This document shows positions 41,570-49,586 of a stretch of DNA of 62,594 nt, in pieces (the stretch's first letter is position 1; the number at the start of each line of letters is the position of its first letter). The DNA lies in the IMG/VR virus record IMGVR_UViG_3300027217_000003, positions 1 to 62,594 of that record; one strand, given 5' to 3'. The notes under the pieces were generated by a model, which saw only the letters and a list, made by a program, of their open reading frames with translations, did no database searches and had not been told where the DNA came from. The position numbers and the translations under genes were made by a program. This stretch comes from a virus.

Positions 41570-41713
41570 ATGGCAAAAGCAAGTGCATCAGTAATGTCTC
41601 TTGACAAACCTAAAAGAAAGAGACCGGGCGTTCACGCTAAAAAGAAGAACTCTGTTCACAAGACGGGTAAAAACTACAAGAAGAAGAACAGAGGCCAAGG
41701 TGGTCGTCGCTAA
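41570..41713 (+). CDS. Small Lys/Arg-rich protein (47 residues)
   Basis: A 47-residue plus-strand protein with about 19 Lys/Arg: MAKASASVMSLDKPKRKRPG, then VHAKKKNSVHKTGKNYKKKN, then RGQGGRR. The KKxGVHAKxK...KNYKKxxRGQG pattern is one I associate with tiny proteins common in Bacteroidota phages, of unknown role. The composition suggests RNA or DNA binding and it resembles small ribosomal proteins in character. It is the second of only two plus-strand genes and ends in a bidirectional terminator facing thyA. Confidence 0.75.
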   Translation: MAKASASVMSLDKPKRKRPGVHAKKKNSVHKTGKNYKKKNRGQGGRR

Positions 41714-41717
41714 GCCC

Positions 41718-41742
41718 TAAAAAAGCCTGATCTCTCAGGCTT
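41718..41742. terminator. Bidirectional terminator between thyA and the basic protein
   Basis: An eight-base-pair stem (AAGCCTGA / TCAGGCTT) with a four-base loop. On the minus strand it is followed by six T residues, giving a good terminator for thyA; on the plus strand it follows the small basic gene with a weaker T tract. Confidence 0.85.
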
Positions 41743-41758
41743 ATTCTAGTGTGTTAAG

Positions 41759-42802
41759 TTAATTACTTAACGGTGCTTTGATTTGCTCATGACATTGATA
41801 TTCGAACAATCGAATATGGTCATGTGTCAAATCCTCTATTTTGCCAGAGATTGGCATGTCAACTGTGACGTATGGTAAGTCAAATGGCTCACGTCTAATT
41901 TGCTGACTTGCCTGTGAAAGGTGATTGAGATACAAATGAGTATCTCCCAAACTTCCAATCAATTCATCTGGGATCATGTTAACGGCCTTACCAAGGATGG
42001 TAAGTAGAAGTCCGTACGACGCGATATTAAATGGTAGACCCAAGAACGTGTCAACTGAGCGTTGATTCCACATCAATGAAATCTTACGGCGAGGAAAATC
42101 TCTTTCATCAAGATCTTCATGTTCTAGGTTAACTGCATAATAATCATTGTGCCCGATTGATTCAGCCCAGCGCGATCTACGCTCTTTAATACTCATTTCG
42201 GTGGTGTAAACTTGAAACCCATAGTGACACGGTGGAAGAACCATATTAGGCAACTGCTCAACGTTCCATGCATTAACCATCAATCTGCGAGAATCTGGAT
42301 TAGTCTTCAAGTCGTCAATCAACTGTTGGATCTGATCTATGCCTGGTTTTCTTTTGGTTTGAGTGCCTAAAATGTAATTGGTTTCATATTGACTGCCCCA
42401 TTCACGCCACTGATTACCATAGATTGGTCCTAACTCACCGTTTATTTCAGCAAATTGTTCATTGGTTTTGATAAGTTCAATGAACTCATCCATAGACATT
42501 TGATTATTAGTCCTACTTTTGTATGCTTTATATGCATCACCGTTCCAAATGTTGCACCCATTTTCAACGAGGAACTTGATGTTAGTATCTCCCCGAAGGA
42601 ACCATAGCAGTTCAGTCACCATTGTTTTCCACGCCATCTTTTTAGTGGTCAACAATGGAAATCCAGTTCGCATGTCGTGGCGAACCTGCCTTCCAAACAA
42701 GCTCTTTGTTCCAGTGCCGGTTCTGTCTTCTTTGATCTTACCGTTTTGAACGATATCGCTCAACAGTTTTTGATAGTCTAAATCTAACCAATTTGTCATC
42801 AT
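41759..42802 (-). CDS. thyA: Thymidylate synthase (ThyA)
   Basis: A folate-dependent enzyme that makes dTMP from dUMP. Motifs: GFPLLTTKKMAWKTMVTELLWF, DPSRR-type NPDSRRLMVNAWN, the catalytic cysteine in PPCHYGFQVY (near residue 192), and LGLPFNIASYGLLL, whose Asn selects dUMP over dCMP; deoxycytidylate hydroxymethylases have Asp there. Two insertions make it longer than the E. coli enzyme (264). I start at the ATG at 42802, which overlaps the upstream stop (ATGATGA); the frame extends to a TTG at 42811. Length is then 347 residues. It does not look like T4 gp42. Confidence 0.93.
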   Translation of the reverse strand: MMTNWLDLDYQKLLSDIVQNGKIKEDRTGTGTKSLFGRQVRHDMRTGFPLLTTKKMAWKTMVTELLWFLRGDTNIKFLVENGCNIWNGDAYKAYKSRTNNQMSMDEFIELIKTNEQFAEINGELGPIYGNQWREWGSQYETNYILGTQTKRKPGIDQIQQLIDDLKTNPDSRRLMVNAWNVEQLPNMVLPPCHYGFQVYTTEMSIKERRSRWAESIGHNDYYAVNLEHEDLDERDFPRRKISLMWNQRSVDTFLGLPFNIASYGLLLTILGKAVNMIPDELIGSLGDTHLYLNHLSQASQQIRREPFDLPYVTVDMPISGKIEDLTHDHIRLFEYQCHEQIKAPLSN

Positions 42803-42951
42803 TTTACCCAATCTTGAAATGCTAGTTCGTACGATTCAACTCTTTCGATTCCTTCTTCCATGAATTTTTTAGCGGTTTCAATCACCTCTAGACGAAGGCC
42901 GTATGCATCAGCCTCCATTAGAATTTCTTCAATTTGATTTTCAGCACCCAT
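42799..42951 (-). CDS. Small hypothetical acidic protein (50 residues)
   Basis: An ATG frame of 50 residues, helical and acidic (MGAENQIEEILMEADAYGLR, then IETAKKFMEEGIERVESY). It is coupled on both sides: TAATG with the gene upstream and ATGATGA with thyA. No family recognised; a short helical hairpin protein. Confidence 0.6.
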   Translation of the reverse strand: MGAENQIEEILMEADAYGLRLEVIETAKKFMEEGIERVESYELAFQDWVK

Positions 42952-43163
42952 TAACTTAAAAGTTTTTTTGCGGTTGAAAGTTCAGCCATCAACGTATACA
43001 TGTGCCATTCATGGTCATAGTTTTCGTCTTCTTTAACAAAAGATAATTCCATGTCAATATATTGTTGCATCACGGACTCTGCAACCGCCAATTGAGTCAT
43101 GTTTTCACATGACCGAATAGTGTTCAGGGCCTTTAAAAAATAGAGTTGTTGATTGACTGCCAT
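42951..43163 (-). CDS. Small hypothetical protein
   Basis: A 70-residue helical protein (NQQLYFLKALNTIRSCENMT, then HEWHMYTLMAELSTAKKLL). First gene of the thyA transcription unit, with a candidate middle promoter ending three bases before the ATG. No family recognised. Confidence 0.6.
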   Translation of the reverse strand: MAVNQQLYFLKALNTIRSCENMTQLAVAESVMQQYIDMELSFVKEDENYDHEWHMYTLMAELSTAKKLLS

Positions 43164-43166
43164 GTA

Positions 43167-43194
43167 ATTTATATCGCAGTCGTGAGGAAAGTTT
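43167..43194 (-). promoter_or_regulatory. Middle-type promoter candidate for the thyA operon (AAACTTT-N14-TATAAAT)
   Basis: Minus strand: AAACTTT at 43194-43188, 14 bases, TATAAAT at 43173-43167, three bases before the ATG at 43163. Confidence 0.55.
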
Positions 43195-43198
43195 CAGA

Positions 43199-43759
43199 TT
43201 AATTGTTAGCAATGCCAATAATTTGACGAACCTTGCTAAGCATATTTCCTTTTTCGATCATTTCTTGATCTGGAATGGGAACTGAGCCCTTTTCATAATC
43301 TCCACCGCCAACAGATTCTTCTTCTGGTTGATCAGGTGAAAATGCCTTTAATTGTTTTTCAACAATGAATTCCTCCATTGTCATTAAGAGTTTACGTCTC
43401 TTTTTCTTTTTCTTACGATACTCTTCCTTAGCATCGCCTTGGCCGGCAGGTACATCTCCTGAACCATCGGAGCCGGCATCGGGTAAAACAGGGTCTCCCA
43501 TCCCACCCAACATACCTGGACCAAGATTCGATAAAGACGCTCCACCCAACGTGCTGAACATCGTATCTTCCTTAACCTCTGGAAGACCTTCATGGCTTGT
43601 TTCTGCAAAATCTTTAAGTTGTTTAAGTGTCATACTGTCTACTAGATCTGACACCTTATTTCTGTAAGTCGCGTCAACGTCTGAAAGTTGCATATCGCCC
43701 TTCTTGACGGCGTATGCAACTCCCATTAAACGTTGTTGTGATTTACTAGTGCTTGGCAT
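43199..43759 (-). CDS. DUF3008-like protein with internal targeting-like peptide
   Basis: A 186-residue protein. Residues 1-60 (MPSTSKSQQRLMGVAYAVKK, then VSDLVDSMTLKQLKDFAETS followed by HEGLPE) match the DUF3008 pattern (S-K-x-Q-Q-R...K...LxxFAxTxHxGLP). A Gly/Pro-rich linker follows, then a very basic block (EEYRKKKKKRRKLLM) and TMEEFIVEKQ, which resembles the targeting peptides at the N-termini of its neighbours. The rest is acidic and flexible. Last gene of the putative internal-protein cluster; a head core or DNA-condensing role is possible. Confidence 0.65.
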   Translation of the reverse strand: MPSTSKSQQRLMGVAYAVKKGDMQLSDVDATYRNKVSDLVDSMTLKQLKDFAETSHEGLPEVKEDTMFSTLGGASLSNLGPGMLGGMGDPVLPDAGSDGSGDVPAGQGDAKEEYRKKKKKRRKLLMTMEEFIVEKQLKAFSPDQPEEESVGGGDYEKGSVPIPDQEMIEKGNMLSKVRQIIGIANN

Positions 43760-43785
43760 TTTAATAGCTCTATATTGTTTAGAGA

Positions 43786-44478
43786 TTAGACTCTAACGCC
43801 AGCAACTTTTGCCAATTCTCTTAACTTAGCTTGAGCTTGTTGAAATTTAGAAAATACTTCGTCGTATGTCTTTTTACGAGCTGCAACTTCATCGCAACCC
43901 TTTTTAAGATCTTTACAAGTCTCTTTTACACCTTGTAATGCTGATCCTGCTTTCATAAAAGCTTTTCTTGATGATTTATATTCACCTTTAGCAAAAGAAT
44001 ATAGCGCTAACATATCCGATGACATTTTATCCTCTAACTTATCGCATTTAGCAATCACCTTTTCTGCAACTGCATCTGCTTTCGTCTCCTCTGCTTCGTC
44101 TCTCTCTTTCAAAGATTTCATCAAATTTTTCTTATCTGATGGAACGTGTTGCAACATTGCAGACCATTTAGAAGATTGATAACTCAATTCTCCAATAATT
44201 TGAATTGTTTTTGCAACAACTGGTCTAACTTTCTCTTGATCTTTGTCTTTATCACCACCTTTAAGCTTTTCTAATTCAGCTTCTAGATCTAGTTTGTTAC
44301 CGTCTAGATCATTTAGGCGAAGTTCAGCCTCATCTTCATCAAAGTCGCCATTGTCCATAGCGTCTTGAACATCTTCCATTTCTTTTTCGATGTCCTGCAA
44401 TTCTGCTTGAATCTCTTTAATTCTCTTCTCGTTAGAAGCTTCGAAGATGAATTGTTCAAATAGTTTTACGTGTTTCAT
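43786..44478 (-). CDS. Putative internal head protein, coiled coil
   Basis: A 230-residue coiled-coil protein. It begins MKHVKLFEQFIFEASNEKR, a close match to the shared targeting-like peptide and to T4 MKTYQEFIAEA; cleavage would be expected after the Glu of FIFE. The body is charged heptads (IKEIQAELQDIEKEMEDVQD and so on) with two cysteines near the C-terminus. TATAAATA ends directly at the ATG. I infer a core or packaged role from the N-terminus; no enzyme motif seen. Confidence 0.6.
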   Translation of the reverse strand: MKHVKLFEQFIFEASNEKRIKEIQAELQDIEKEMEDVQDAMDNGDFDEDEAELRLNDLDGNKLDLEAELEKLKGGDKDKDQEKVRPVVAKTIQIIGELSYQSSKWSAMLQHVPSDKKNLMKSLKERDEAEETKADAVAEKVIAKCDKLEDKMSSDMLALYSFAKGEYKSSRKAFMKAGSALQGVKETCKDLKKGCDEVAARKKTYDEVFSKFQQAQAKLRELAKVAGVRV

Positions 44479-44516
44479 TATTTATAGATATGTTTAATCT
44501 TTAGTTGGTTTAATGA

Positions 44517-45524
44517 TTACCAAGCGTAATCCATGTCATTTACTTTTTTAACCTTGTCTTTAATGCTCTTAGCGTAGGTAGAAGCTTCTCTTGTGTAGTA
44601 TTTACTACCTTCAGGATTTTTAGCATCGTTAGTGTATCTAACATAACTTTGATACATGTCAAGTATATTAGAAATAACGTTAGCGGCATCTCTCATAGAG
44701 ATTTCGCGACCTTTCTTGTCGGTGCCAATGATCATTGACTCGTATCTACCCGCAGTCTTATTCTTAAGAGCGCTTTGAATATGTCCAGTTACAGTTTCAA
44801 TTGCCTTTTCAACCATACCGTCAATATCATCGCTGGCTGCTCTAGTTGCAAGAATCATTTTGTATCTGTTCATGTTCTCCTGTTTGAATTCCTTATCTGT
44901 CATGAATGCTGTTGCGCCTGCTTTAGCAGCTGATCTGCTAGCTTTTTGATCTGCAGCGCTTGGAAGAATAGATGGATCAAACATTAGAACTCTATCTGAA
45001 ACCTCAGAAATTCTCTTGATGTTTGATAGACCTGAAGCACCATAACCAGAATGTTGCTTGTCAATGCCTATAGATGAAGCTTCTTTACCGTATTTACCGG
45101 CATTCTTTAGTTTTGGTTCGTAAGGAGCTGATCTATTCCATCCTCTAGTGTAATCCATTGCAAACATTTCATTTTTACCATTTGCAATGGCCAAAAGAGT
45201 GTTACCTGGAATAGTACCGTAACCGGTGTATTTAGATTGACTGTGATCAGCGTATGGGTTTCCTTTCTCATTATCGGAGATATAGAAAAAGATAGCGTTA
45301 GGGTGAGCTTTGGTCTTATAAGCCTCAGCTGGGTGTAGTTCAACCACTTGATCGTCAGTAATTTCATCTAGCTTAACCTTAGTGAAATTATAAACTGCTT
45401 TCATTATGTCCTTCCTAGCCGAAGATAGGCCAAGAATAGAAGCCAACTTTGAAGACTTGAATGCTTCGTTAACCTCTAATGACTCATTAACAAAGCTTTC
45501 GAATGTTGTGTGAATCTTATTCAT
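44517..45524 (-). CDS. Putative internal protein, unknown fold
   Basis: A 335-residue protein beginning MNKIHTTFESFVNESLEVNE, again a targeting-like peptide with a cleavage-type FVNE. The middle has a globular region rich in Gly/Tyr (PYADHSQSKYTGYGTIPGNT, YTRGWNRSAPYEP) and FFYISDNEKG. A basic helical C-terminal half follows. I do not recognise the fold; the pattern could be an ADP-ribosyltransferase-like or unknown effector, but no catalytic motif can be assigned. It overlaps the next gene upstream by eight bases. Confidence 0.55.
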   Translation of the reverse strand: MNKIHTTFESFVNESLEVNEAFKSSKLASILGLSSARKDIMKAVYNFTKVKLDEITDDQVVELHPAEAYKTKAHPNAIFFYISDNEKGNPYADHSQSKYTGYGTIPGNTLLAIANGKNEMFAMDYTRGWNRSAPYEPKLKNAGKYGKEASSIGIDKQHSGYGASGLSNIKRISEVSDRVLMFDPSILPSAADQKASRSAAKAGATAFMTDKEFKQENMNRYKMILATRAASDDIDGMVEKAIETVTGHIQSALKNKTAGRYESMIIGTDKKGREISMRDAANVISNILDMYQSYVRYTNDAKNPEGSKYYTREASTYAKSIKDKVKKVNDMDYAW

Positions 45525-46536
45525 TTTCGTTTACTGTTTTAATTTTAGATAGGATTCTCTGGCCGTACTTCGACAGTGAGATACCATCTTCTGAAACGTT
45601 GAAGTAGTGACGATTTGATTTCGCCCATCTTCTAGAAGCAGTAGAGAATTCCTTAATGATTGTTTCAAATTCTTCAGTCGTTACTTTACCGTCTGCAATT
45701 GCTTCGATGATCTTGTCTCTGACTGGACCAAACTTAGATACTGTGATCTGTGGATAGTTGTCAGTGTAACGTCTTTTTAGAGTGATTTTACCTTCGGTGA
45801 TTTGTTCACCTTCTAGGATTACGATAGATGTAAGGCCACCCTTTGTGAATGAATCAACGTCCATTTTGAACTCGTGACCCATGATTTCGCTAAACATCTT
45901 AATCATGCCATAACCTTCAAGGGAAGATGGAGACATGTACGATGACATGTTCATTTGGAAACCACCTTTAACTTTAGAGATTCTTTTCAGAGCTTTATCA
46001 AAGCCAACCTCACTGAACACTTGTTGCATCGCATATCTGATGTCTTCCATGTTGTAACCTTTAGCTTCGTCAATTTCGCCTTCAATCTCAACTTCGTTTT
46101 CTAGAGATTCTGGTACGCCCATTGCAAATTTGCTTAGATCTGGTTCGTAGTCCATACCAAAGCCGTATCTTACGTAATTAGCGCCTTGAGTATCAACGAA
46201 AACACATTGACCGTAGTAGTCCTTAAGTTCACCTTGTTCGTGATTCAACCAAAGAATAAAGATCGTTTCAGTAGGTGTGTTTGCAAAATTAGCATAGATT
46301 CCTTTTGGTGCCATTTTACCCCAAACATCCTTAGATGTATAAACTGGAATGTGGGTTAGGTCTAGTTCTTTTTGCTGTGCGTCTTTCAGCTGAACAGCGT
46401 TTGAACCAAAAAGATCAGATGTGTAAGCTGGCTTTCTCTCAATGTTTCTACCACCATAAGTTTTGAACAGGGTATAAGCCTGATCTTCGTTGTAGAATTC
46501 ATTTAAGAATGTTCCAAATGACTCAAATACTCTCAT
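45517..46536 (-). CDS. Putative internal protein, unknown
   Basis: A 339-residue protein starting MRVFESFGTFLNEFYNED, a targeting-like peptide with FLNE. It has a beta-rich part (GIYANFANTPTETIFILWLN, GQCVFVDTQGANYVRYGFG) and the acidic linker NEVEIEGEIDEAK, followed by a second domain with EGYGMIKMFSEIMGHEFKMD. No family recognised. It shares the cluster, the N-terminal peptide and the late-type box (32 bases upstream) with its neighbours. Confidence 0.55.
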   Translation of the reverse strand: MRVFESFGTFLNEFYNEDQAYTLFKTYGGRNIERKPAYTSDLFGSNAVQLKDAQQKELDLTHIPVYTSKDVWGKMAPKGIYANFANTPTETIFILWLNHEQGELKDYYGQCVFVDTQGANYVRYGFGMDYEPDLSKFAMGVPESLENEVEIEGEIDEAKGYNMEDIRYAMQQVFSEVGFDKALKRISKVKGGFQMNMSSYMSPSSLEGYGMIKMFSEIMGHEFKMDVDSFTKGGLTSIVILEGEQITEGKITLKRRYTDNYPQITVSKFGPVRDKIIEAIADGKVTTEEFETIIKEFSTASRRWAKSNRHYFNVSEDGISLSKYGQRILSKIKTVNENE

Positions 46537-46568
46537 TTTTAAGTGTTGTCTTTTTTAATATCTTATTT

Positions 46569-46576
46569 TATATATT
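46569..46576 (-). promoter_or_regulatory. Late-promoter-like box AATATATA
   Basis: AATATATA on the minus strand, 32 bases before the gene at 45517-46536 and overlapping the stop codon of the nuclease-like gene. Confidence 0.45.
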
Positions 46577-47726
46577 ACGCATCTTCTCTTACTCTTAGTA
46601 GGGCTCCTGACATACCAAAGATGGCTTCTTTACCAGCTCCGTATTGTGATGCAATATCGGTTCCTTGAACCTTCTTCAACCCTGAAGTAATGTTCATTGC
46701 CTCTTTTCTAAAGACAACGAATTTCATTTTAGCGTATTTCTTTTCAACATTTGCAAGACCATCATTGATGTCTTTAACTAGCGATTCAACGCCTGCTCTA
46801 ACATATTCGTTCTTTGCAAGCATTCTGTATAGTGCTTCTTCGTTTGAAACGTCAGCCATATTAACTTGCTTAATGATCTTAAATTTACCTGCTTTAATAT
46901 CTGCTTCCTTTGCGGGTTCGATAATAAAAGACATGTTTGGATTACCGGGTGAAGTTGATTTCACCTCAATGATATCGTATCCTGTAGACCTATTCGCTAA
47001 TTGCTCTTTTGCAATCTTAATGAAATCAATCACAGAGCTAATAAGTTCTTTTGATACTTCACCTCTAGAAAAATCAGAAGCTGCTGATTTACCTTCACCT
47101 CTTGAATTTACGGTCGCAGCTGCATTGAAGATTTCAGGGTGCATATCTTTTAGACCTGGAATTGCAACAATCTCTTCTGTGATTTCGGCAACGTGTCTCA
47201 TTTTTCTCAACCATACGAATTGAGAAGCTGCACCTGCATTACCCAATCTGAATGGAGAATGAGAGTCAGCGTATGACTTAACTTCGTATTGTCCTTTTTC
47301 ATTGTGTGTTACGTCAAAGGATTCTCCGCCGCCTGAGATTCTAACACCATCAACCACCCAAGCCAACCACAATTCACCAGGACCAATACCCTTTGATTGC
47401 GTATTGAATAGACCATTTGAGAACGAAGATGAATTAACTTCTTTAAGATAGTTAGGCTGTAGGGCCTCAAGGCTCGAATACTTTCCAAGTCCTTCAACGA
47501 AGATTGCAAGATCCTTACCTGACAGGGAATTAAGTGTCTTAATCATGTCGGCAAAAGGTGAACCTCCTGTCCTTTGTAGGTTTTGAAGGTACTTATCAAA
47601 TTGTGCCTTCTTAGAAGAAACCGCTTTAGTAAGAGCAGGGTTCTTAATTCCGTATGCTGTGTATTCTTCAGTCTCGTTGATCAGCTGAAGTTCTCTTGCA
47701 AAATTAGATCTAATTAAATTACTCAT
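46575..47726 (-). CDS. Putative PD-(D/E)XK nuclease
   Basis: A 383-residue protein. I use the ATG at 47726, which overlaps the upstream stop (ATGAGTAA); the frame reaches a TTG at 47753. The nuclease core is visible as GIGPGELWLAWVV (Glu118), GGGESFDVTHNEKGQYEVKS (Asp138, then Glu148-Val-Lys150) and SPFRLG, in the E...D-x9-E-x-K spacing of restriction-type nucleases. The rest is helical. It lies within the putative internal-protein cluster between the ligase/adenylyltransferase gene and unknown cargo genes, so it could be packaged and injected, or be an ordinary phage endonuclease. Confidence 0.65.
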   Translation of the reverse strand: MSNLIRSNFARELQLINETEEYTAYGIKNPALTKAVSSKKAQFDKYLQNLQRTGGSPFADMIKTLNSLSGKDLAIFVEGLGKYSSLEALQPNYLKEVNSSSFSNGLFNTQSKGIGPGELWLAWVVDGVRISGGGESFDVTHNEKGQYEVKSYADSHSPFRLGNAGAASQFVWLRKMRHVAEITEEIVAIPGLKDMHPEIFNAAATVNSRGEGKSAASDFSRGEVSKELISSVIDFIKIAKEQLANRSTGYDIIEVKSTSPGNPNMSFIIEPAKEADIKAGKFKIIKQVNMADVSNEEALYRMLAKNEYVRAGVESLVKDINDGLANVEKKYAKMKFVVFRKEAMNITSGLKKVQGTDIASQYGAGKEAIFGMSGALLRVREDA

Positions 47727-49584
47727 TGCTAAACTTGTTGATGAACTGTTCAAAGGTCATCAATTCTTCATTTACTTTTGACTCCGCAGCTGTCATAGCT
47801 TTTAAAAGCTCAGACTGTAGAACTGGGTACATTCCGTGAAGTGACTTTGGTGTCATTCTTTGAAACTCTGTCTTATTATCGGACATCATTGCGTTTCTAA
47901 CCGCAGTTGCTGAGATGTCATCATCTGTTCTGTGAATTTCATGCATACCAAACTCAGGTAGAACGTTCAATTGTTCTCTGTACGTTTCTTTGTATGCCTG
48001 TGAAGAGTAAGCTGCCATTCTATCTGTACCTGTACCCCATAAGACTGGTTCGTACTTAGGTCTTAACTCATTGAATAGGGCGTCAATTGCAGCGAATGGA
48101 ACAACAATAATATCTTTTAGGAACTTGTATTCCCTTTGAACTGCCTTAAACATTTTCATTTGCATTGCCTCGTCATAAGGTCTTTTGAATGCATCTTCCT
48201 TTTTAGCCGTCTTTGACTTAACTAGGAATACTACAACTGGTAGGCCGTTCTGATCATGTAGAGACTGAAGAACTTTAGCGTGACCTAGAGTAAAAGGTTG
48301 GAATCTGCCAACAAACATATTTACTTTTTGTTTACCATGTTCTAGGGTCTTAACCTTTAGGGCTTCATTAACTTCTCCTTCTGGAGCATCTTCCTGAATT
48401 GAAGACCACTTCTTAAATGATGTAAAGTCCATTACGTCGTTCTCTTCTAATTTTGCGTCAATCTGCTCGTAAATCTTATCGATGATCTCGTTTAGCTGTG
48501 CAACCATGTCCTCGGTTAGAATATCACTTGCCTTCTCTCTTTTATTTCTAAAAGAAGATAAAACAATTTTGAAAAGCTCAGATAGGATTGGGTTGTTGAC
48601 GTATTTTAAGGTTTGTTCGTTTTTCAAAAACGCGGTGTTTAGATTAAAGGCTTCATTCTTTGCGAAATCAGCTGTCTCAAACTTAACACCAATATATTTT
48701 GCGGCATTAGCCTTAATGTAATCGTTAAATGATTCAGACATGATTTCTATAAATCTTCTGTCTTTCTTTTCTTCAACTAGTTTGTATTGTGAAAAATCAT
48801 GGTTTGTGAAGTATTCAATAACGTCTACCATTGTGATTTGATAAACATCAGAAGACTTTCTTTCTGTTTCTTCATTCTTTCTTCTATAATCTTCTAGCTT
48901 GAAAGACTTCATTGATTTGCCATCAACAAACGAAACAACTAAACCATCAATTTCTTCATTAACTGATTCATTCAGCGCAGTTCTAGACATGCCTGAATTA
49001 AAAATGTTATAGATGTCTCTGGTGAATGAACGATTTTCGTATACTTTTTCAAATTCATTATCGTTCATTTCTAGAATTTTGATCAATTGCTCCTTCTGGA
49101 ACATCGTCAGCATGCCTTCGAAGATCACAGGTGGCTTTTGAACATCAAGTTTCTTTGCCCACTTGTTTAGGACCTCAGTGTCTCTAATCACCTTAGAAAC
49201 CCTGCCTGATTCGTTAAGAACCTGGATATGCGTTAGAATTAAATTATTCTTAGGAAGAAGAGCGTACTTAAAATTTGGAGTTTCATTTTCAATCAGATAA
49301 TCAAAACCAAACTTCCAATCCTTCGGCATGTCGCTCTTCATTTCATCACCTAAACCTTGAAAGTGACGAATAGCATTTTCATAAAATCTAACGATAGTAC
49401 GATCTACAATATCCATAGCTCTTTCAGAACCTGATTTGTAGTACTTGTTGGTTAGATCATCTCTTCTGACGTGAAATGATGAAGCAGCGATCTTCTCAAC
49501 AGCGTGAACCTTTTGGGTTAACATTGCCATGAAGTTTTCGCGATTCGTATCGTTGAAGTGATCTCTAAGTTTAGGTAGTGCCAT
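47719..49584 (-). CDS. Fusion: ligase-like N-terminal region and NMNAT-like nucleotidyltransferase
   Basis: A 621-residue protein. The C-terminal 200 residues are a HxGH-type nucleotidyltransferase: MFVGRFQPFTLGHAKVLQSL (426-435 for GRFQPFTLGH) and ISATAVRNAMM (ISATAVR at 557-563), the pair seen in NMN adenylyltransferases of the NadM type and in other cytidylyltransferase-like enzymes. The N-terminal part has ligase-like elements (WKFGFDYLIEN near 90-100, and EIDGLVVSF with SFKLED at 211-232, resembling motifs III, IV and V), but I see no KxDG, so it may be degenerate. A targeting-like sequence, LMTFEQFINKFSNE, lies at the very C-terminus. Confidence 0.7.
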   Translation of the reverse strand: MALPKLRDHFNDTNRENFMAMLTQKVHAVEKIAASSFHVRRDDLTNKYYKSGSERAMDIVDRTIVRFYENAIRHFQGLGDEMKSDMPKDWKFGFDYLIENETPNFKYALLPKNNLILTHIQVLNESGRVSKVIRDTEVLNKWAKKLDVQKPPVIFEGMLTMFQKEQLIKILEMNDNEFEKVYENRSFTRDIYNIFNSGMSRTALNESVNEEIDGLVVSFVDGKSMKSFKLEDYRRKNEETERKSSDVYQITMVDVIEYFTNHDFSQYKLVEEKKDRRFIEIMSESFNDYIKANAAKYIGVKFETADFAKNEAFNLNTAFLKNEQTLKYVNNPILSELFKIVLSSFRNKREKASDILTEDMVAQLNEIIDKIYEQIDAKLEENDVMDFTSFKKWSSIQEDAPEGEVNEALKVKTLEHGKQKVNMFVGRFQPFTLGHAKVLQSLHDQNGLPVVVFLVKSKTAKKEDAFKRPYDEAMQMKMFKAVQREYKFLKDIIVVPFAAIDALFNELRPKYEPVLWGTGTDRMAAYSSQAYKETYREQLNVLPEFGMHEIHRTDDDISATAVRNAMMSDNKTEFQRMTPKSLHGMYPVLQSELLKAMTAAESKVNEELMTFEQFINKFSNE

Positions 49585-49586
49585 TT

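Noticed and set aside
46690-47223. 177-residue plus-strand frame within the nuclease gene
   Set aside because: It is an antisense shadow with Phe/Ser-rich composition; the minus-strand frame has the conserved nuclease motif.
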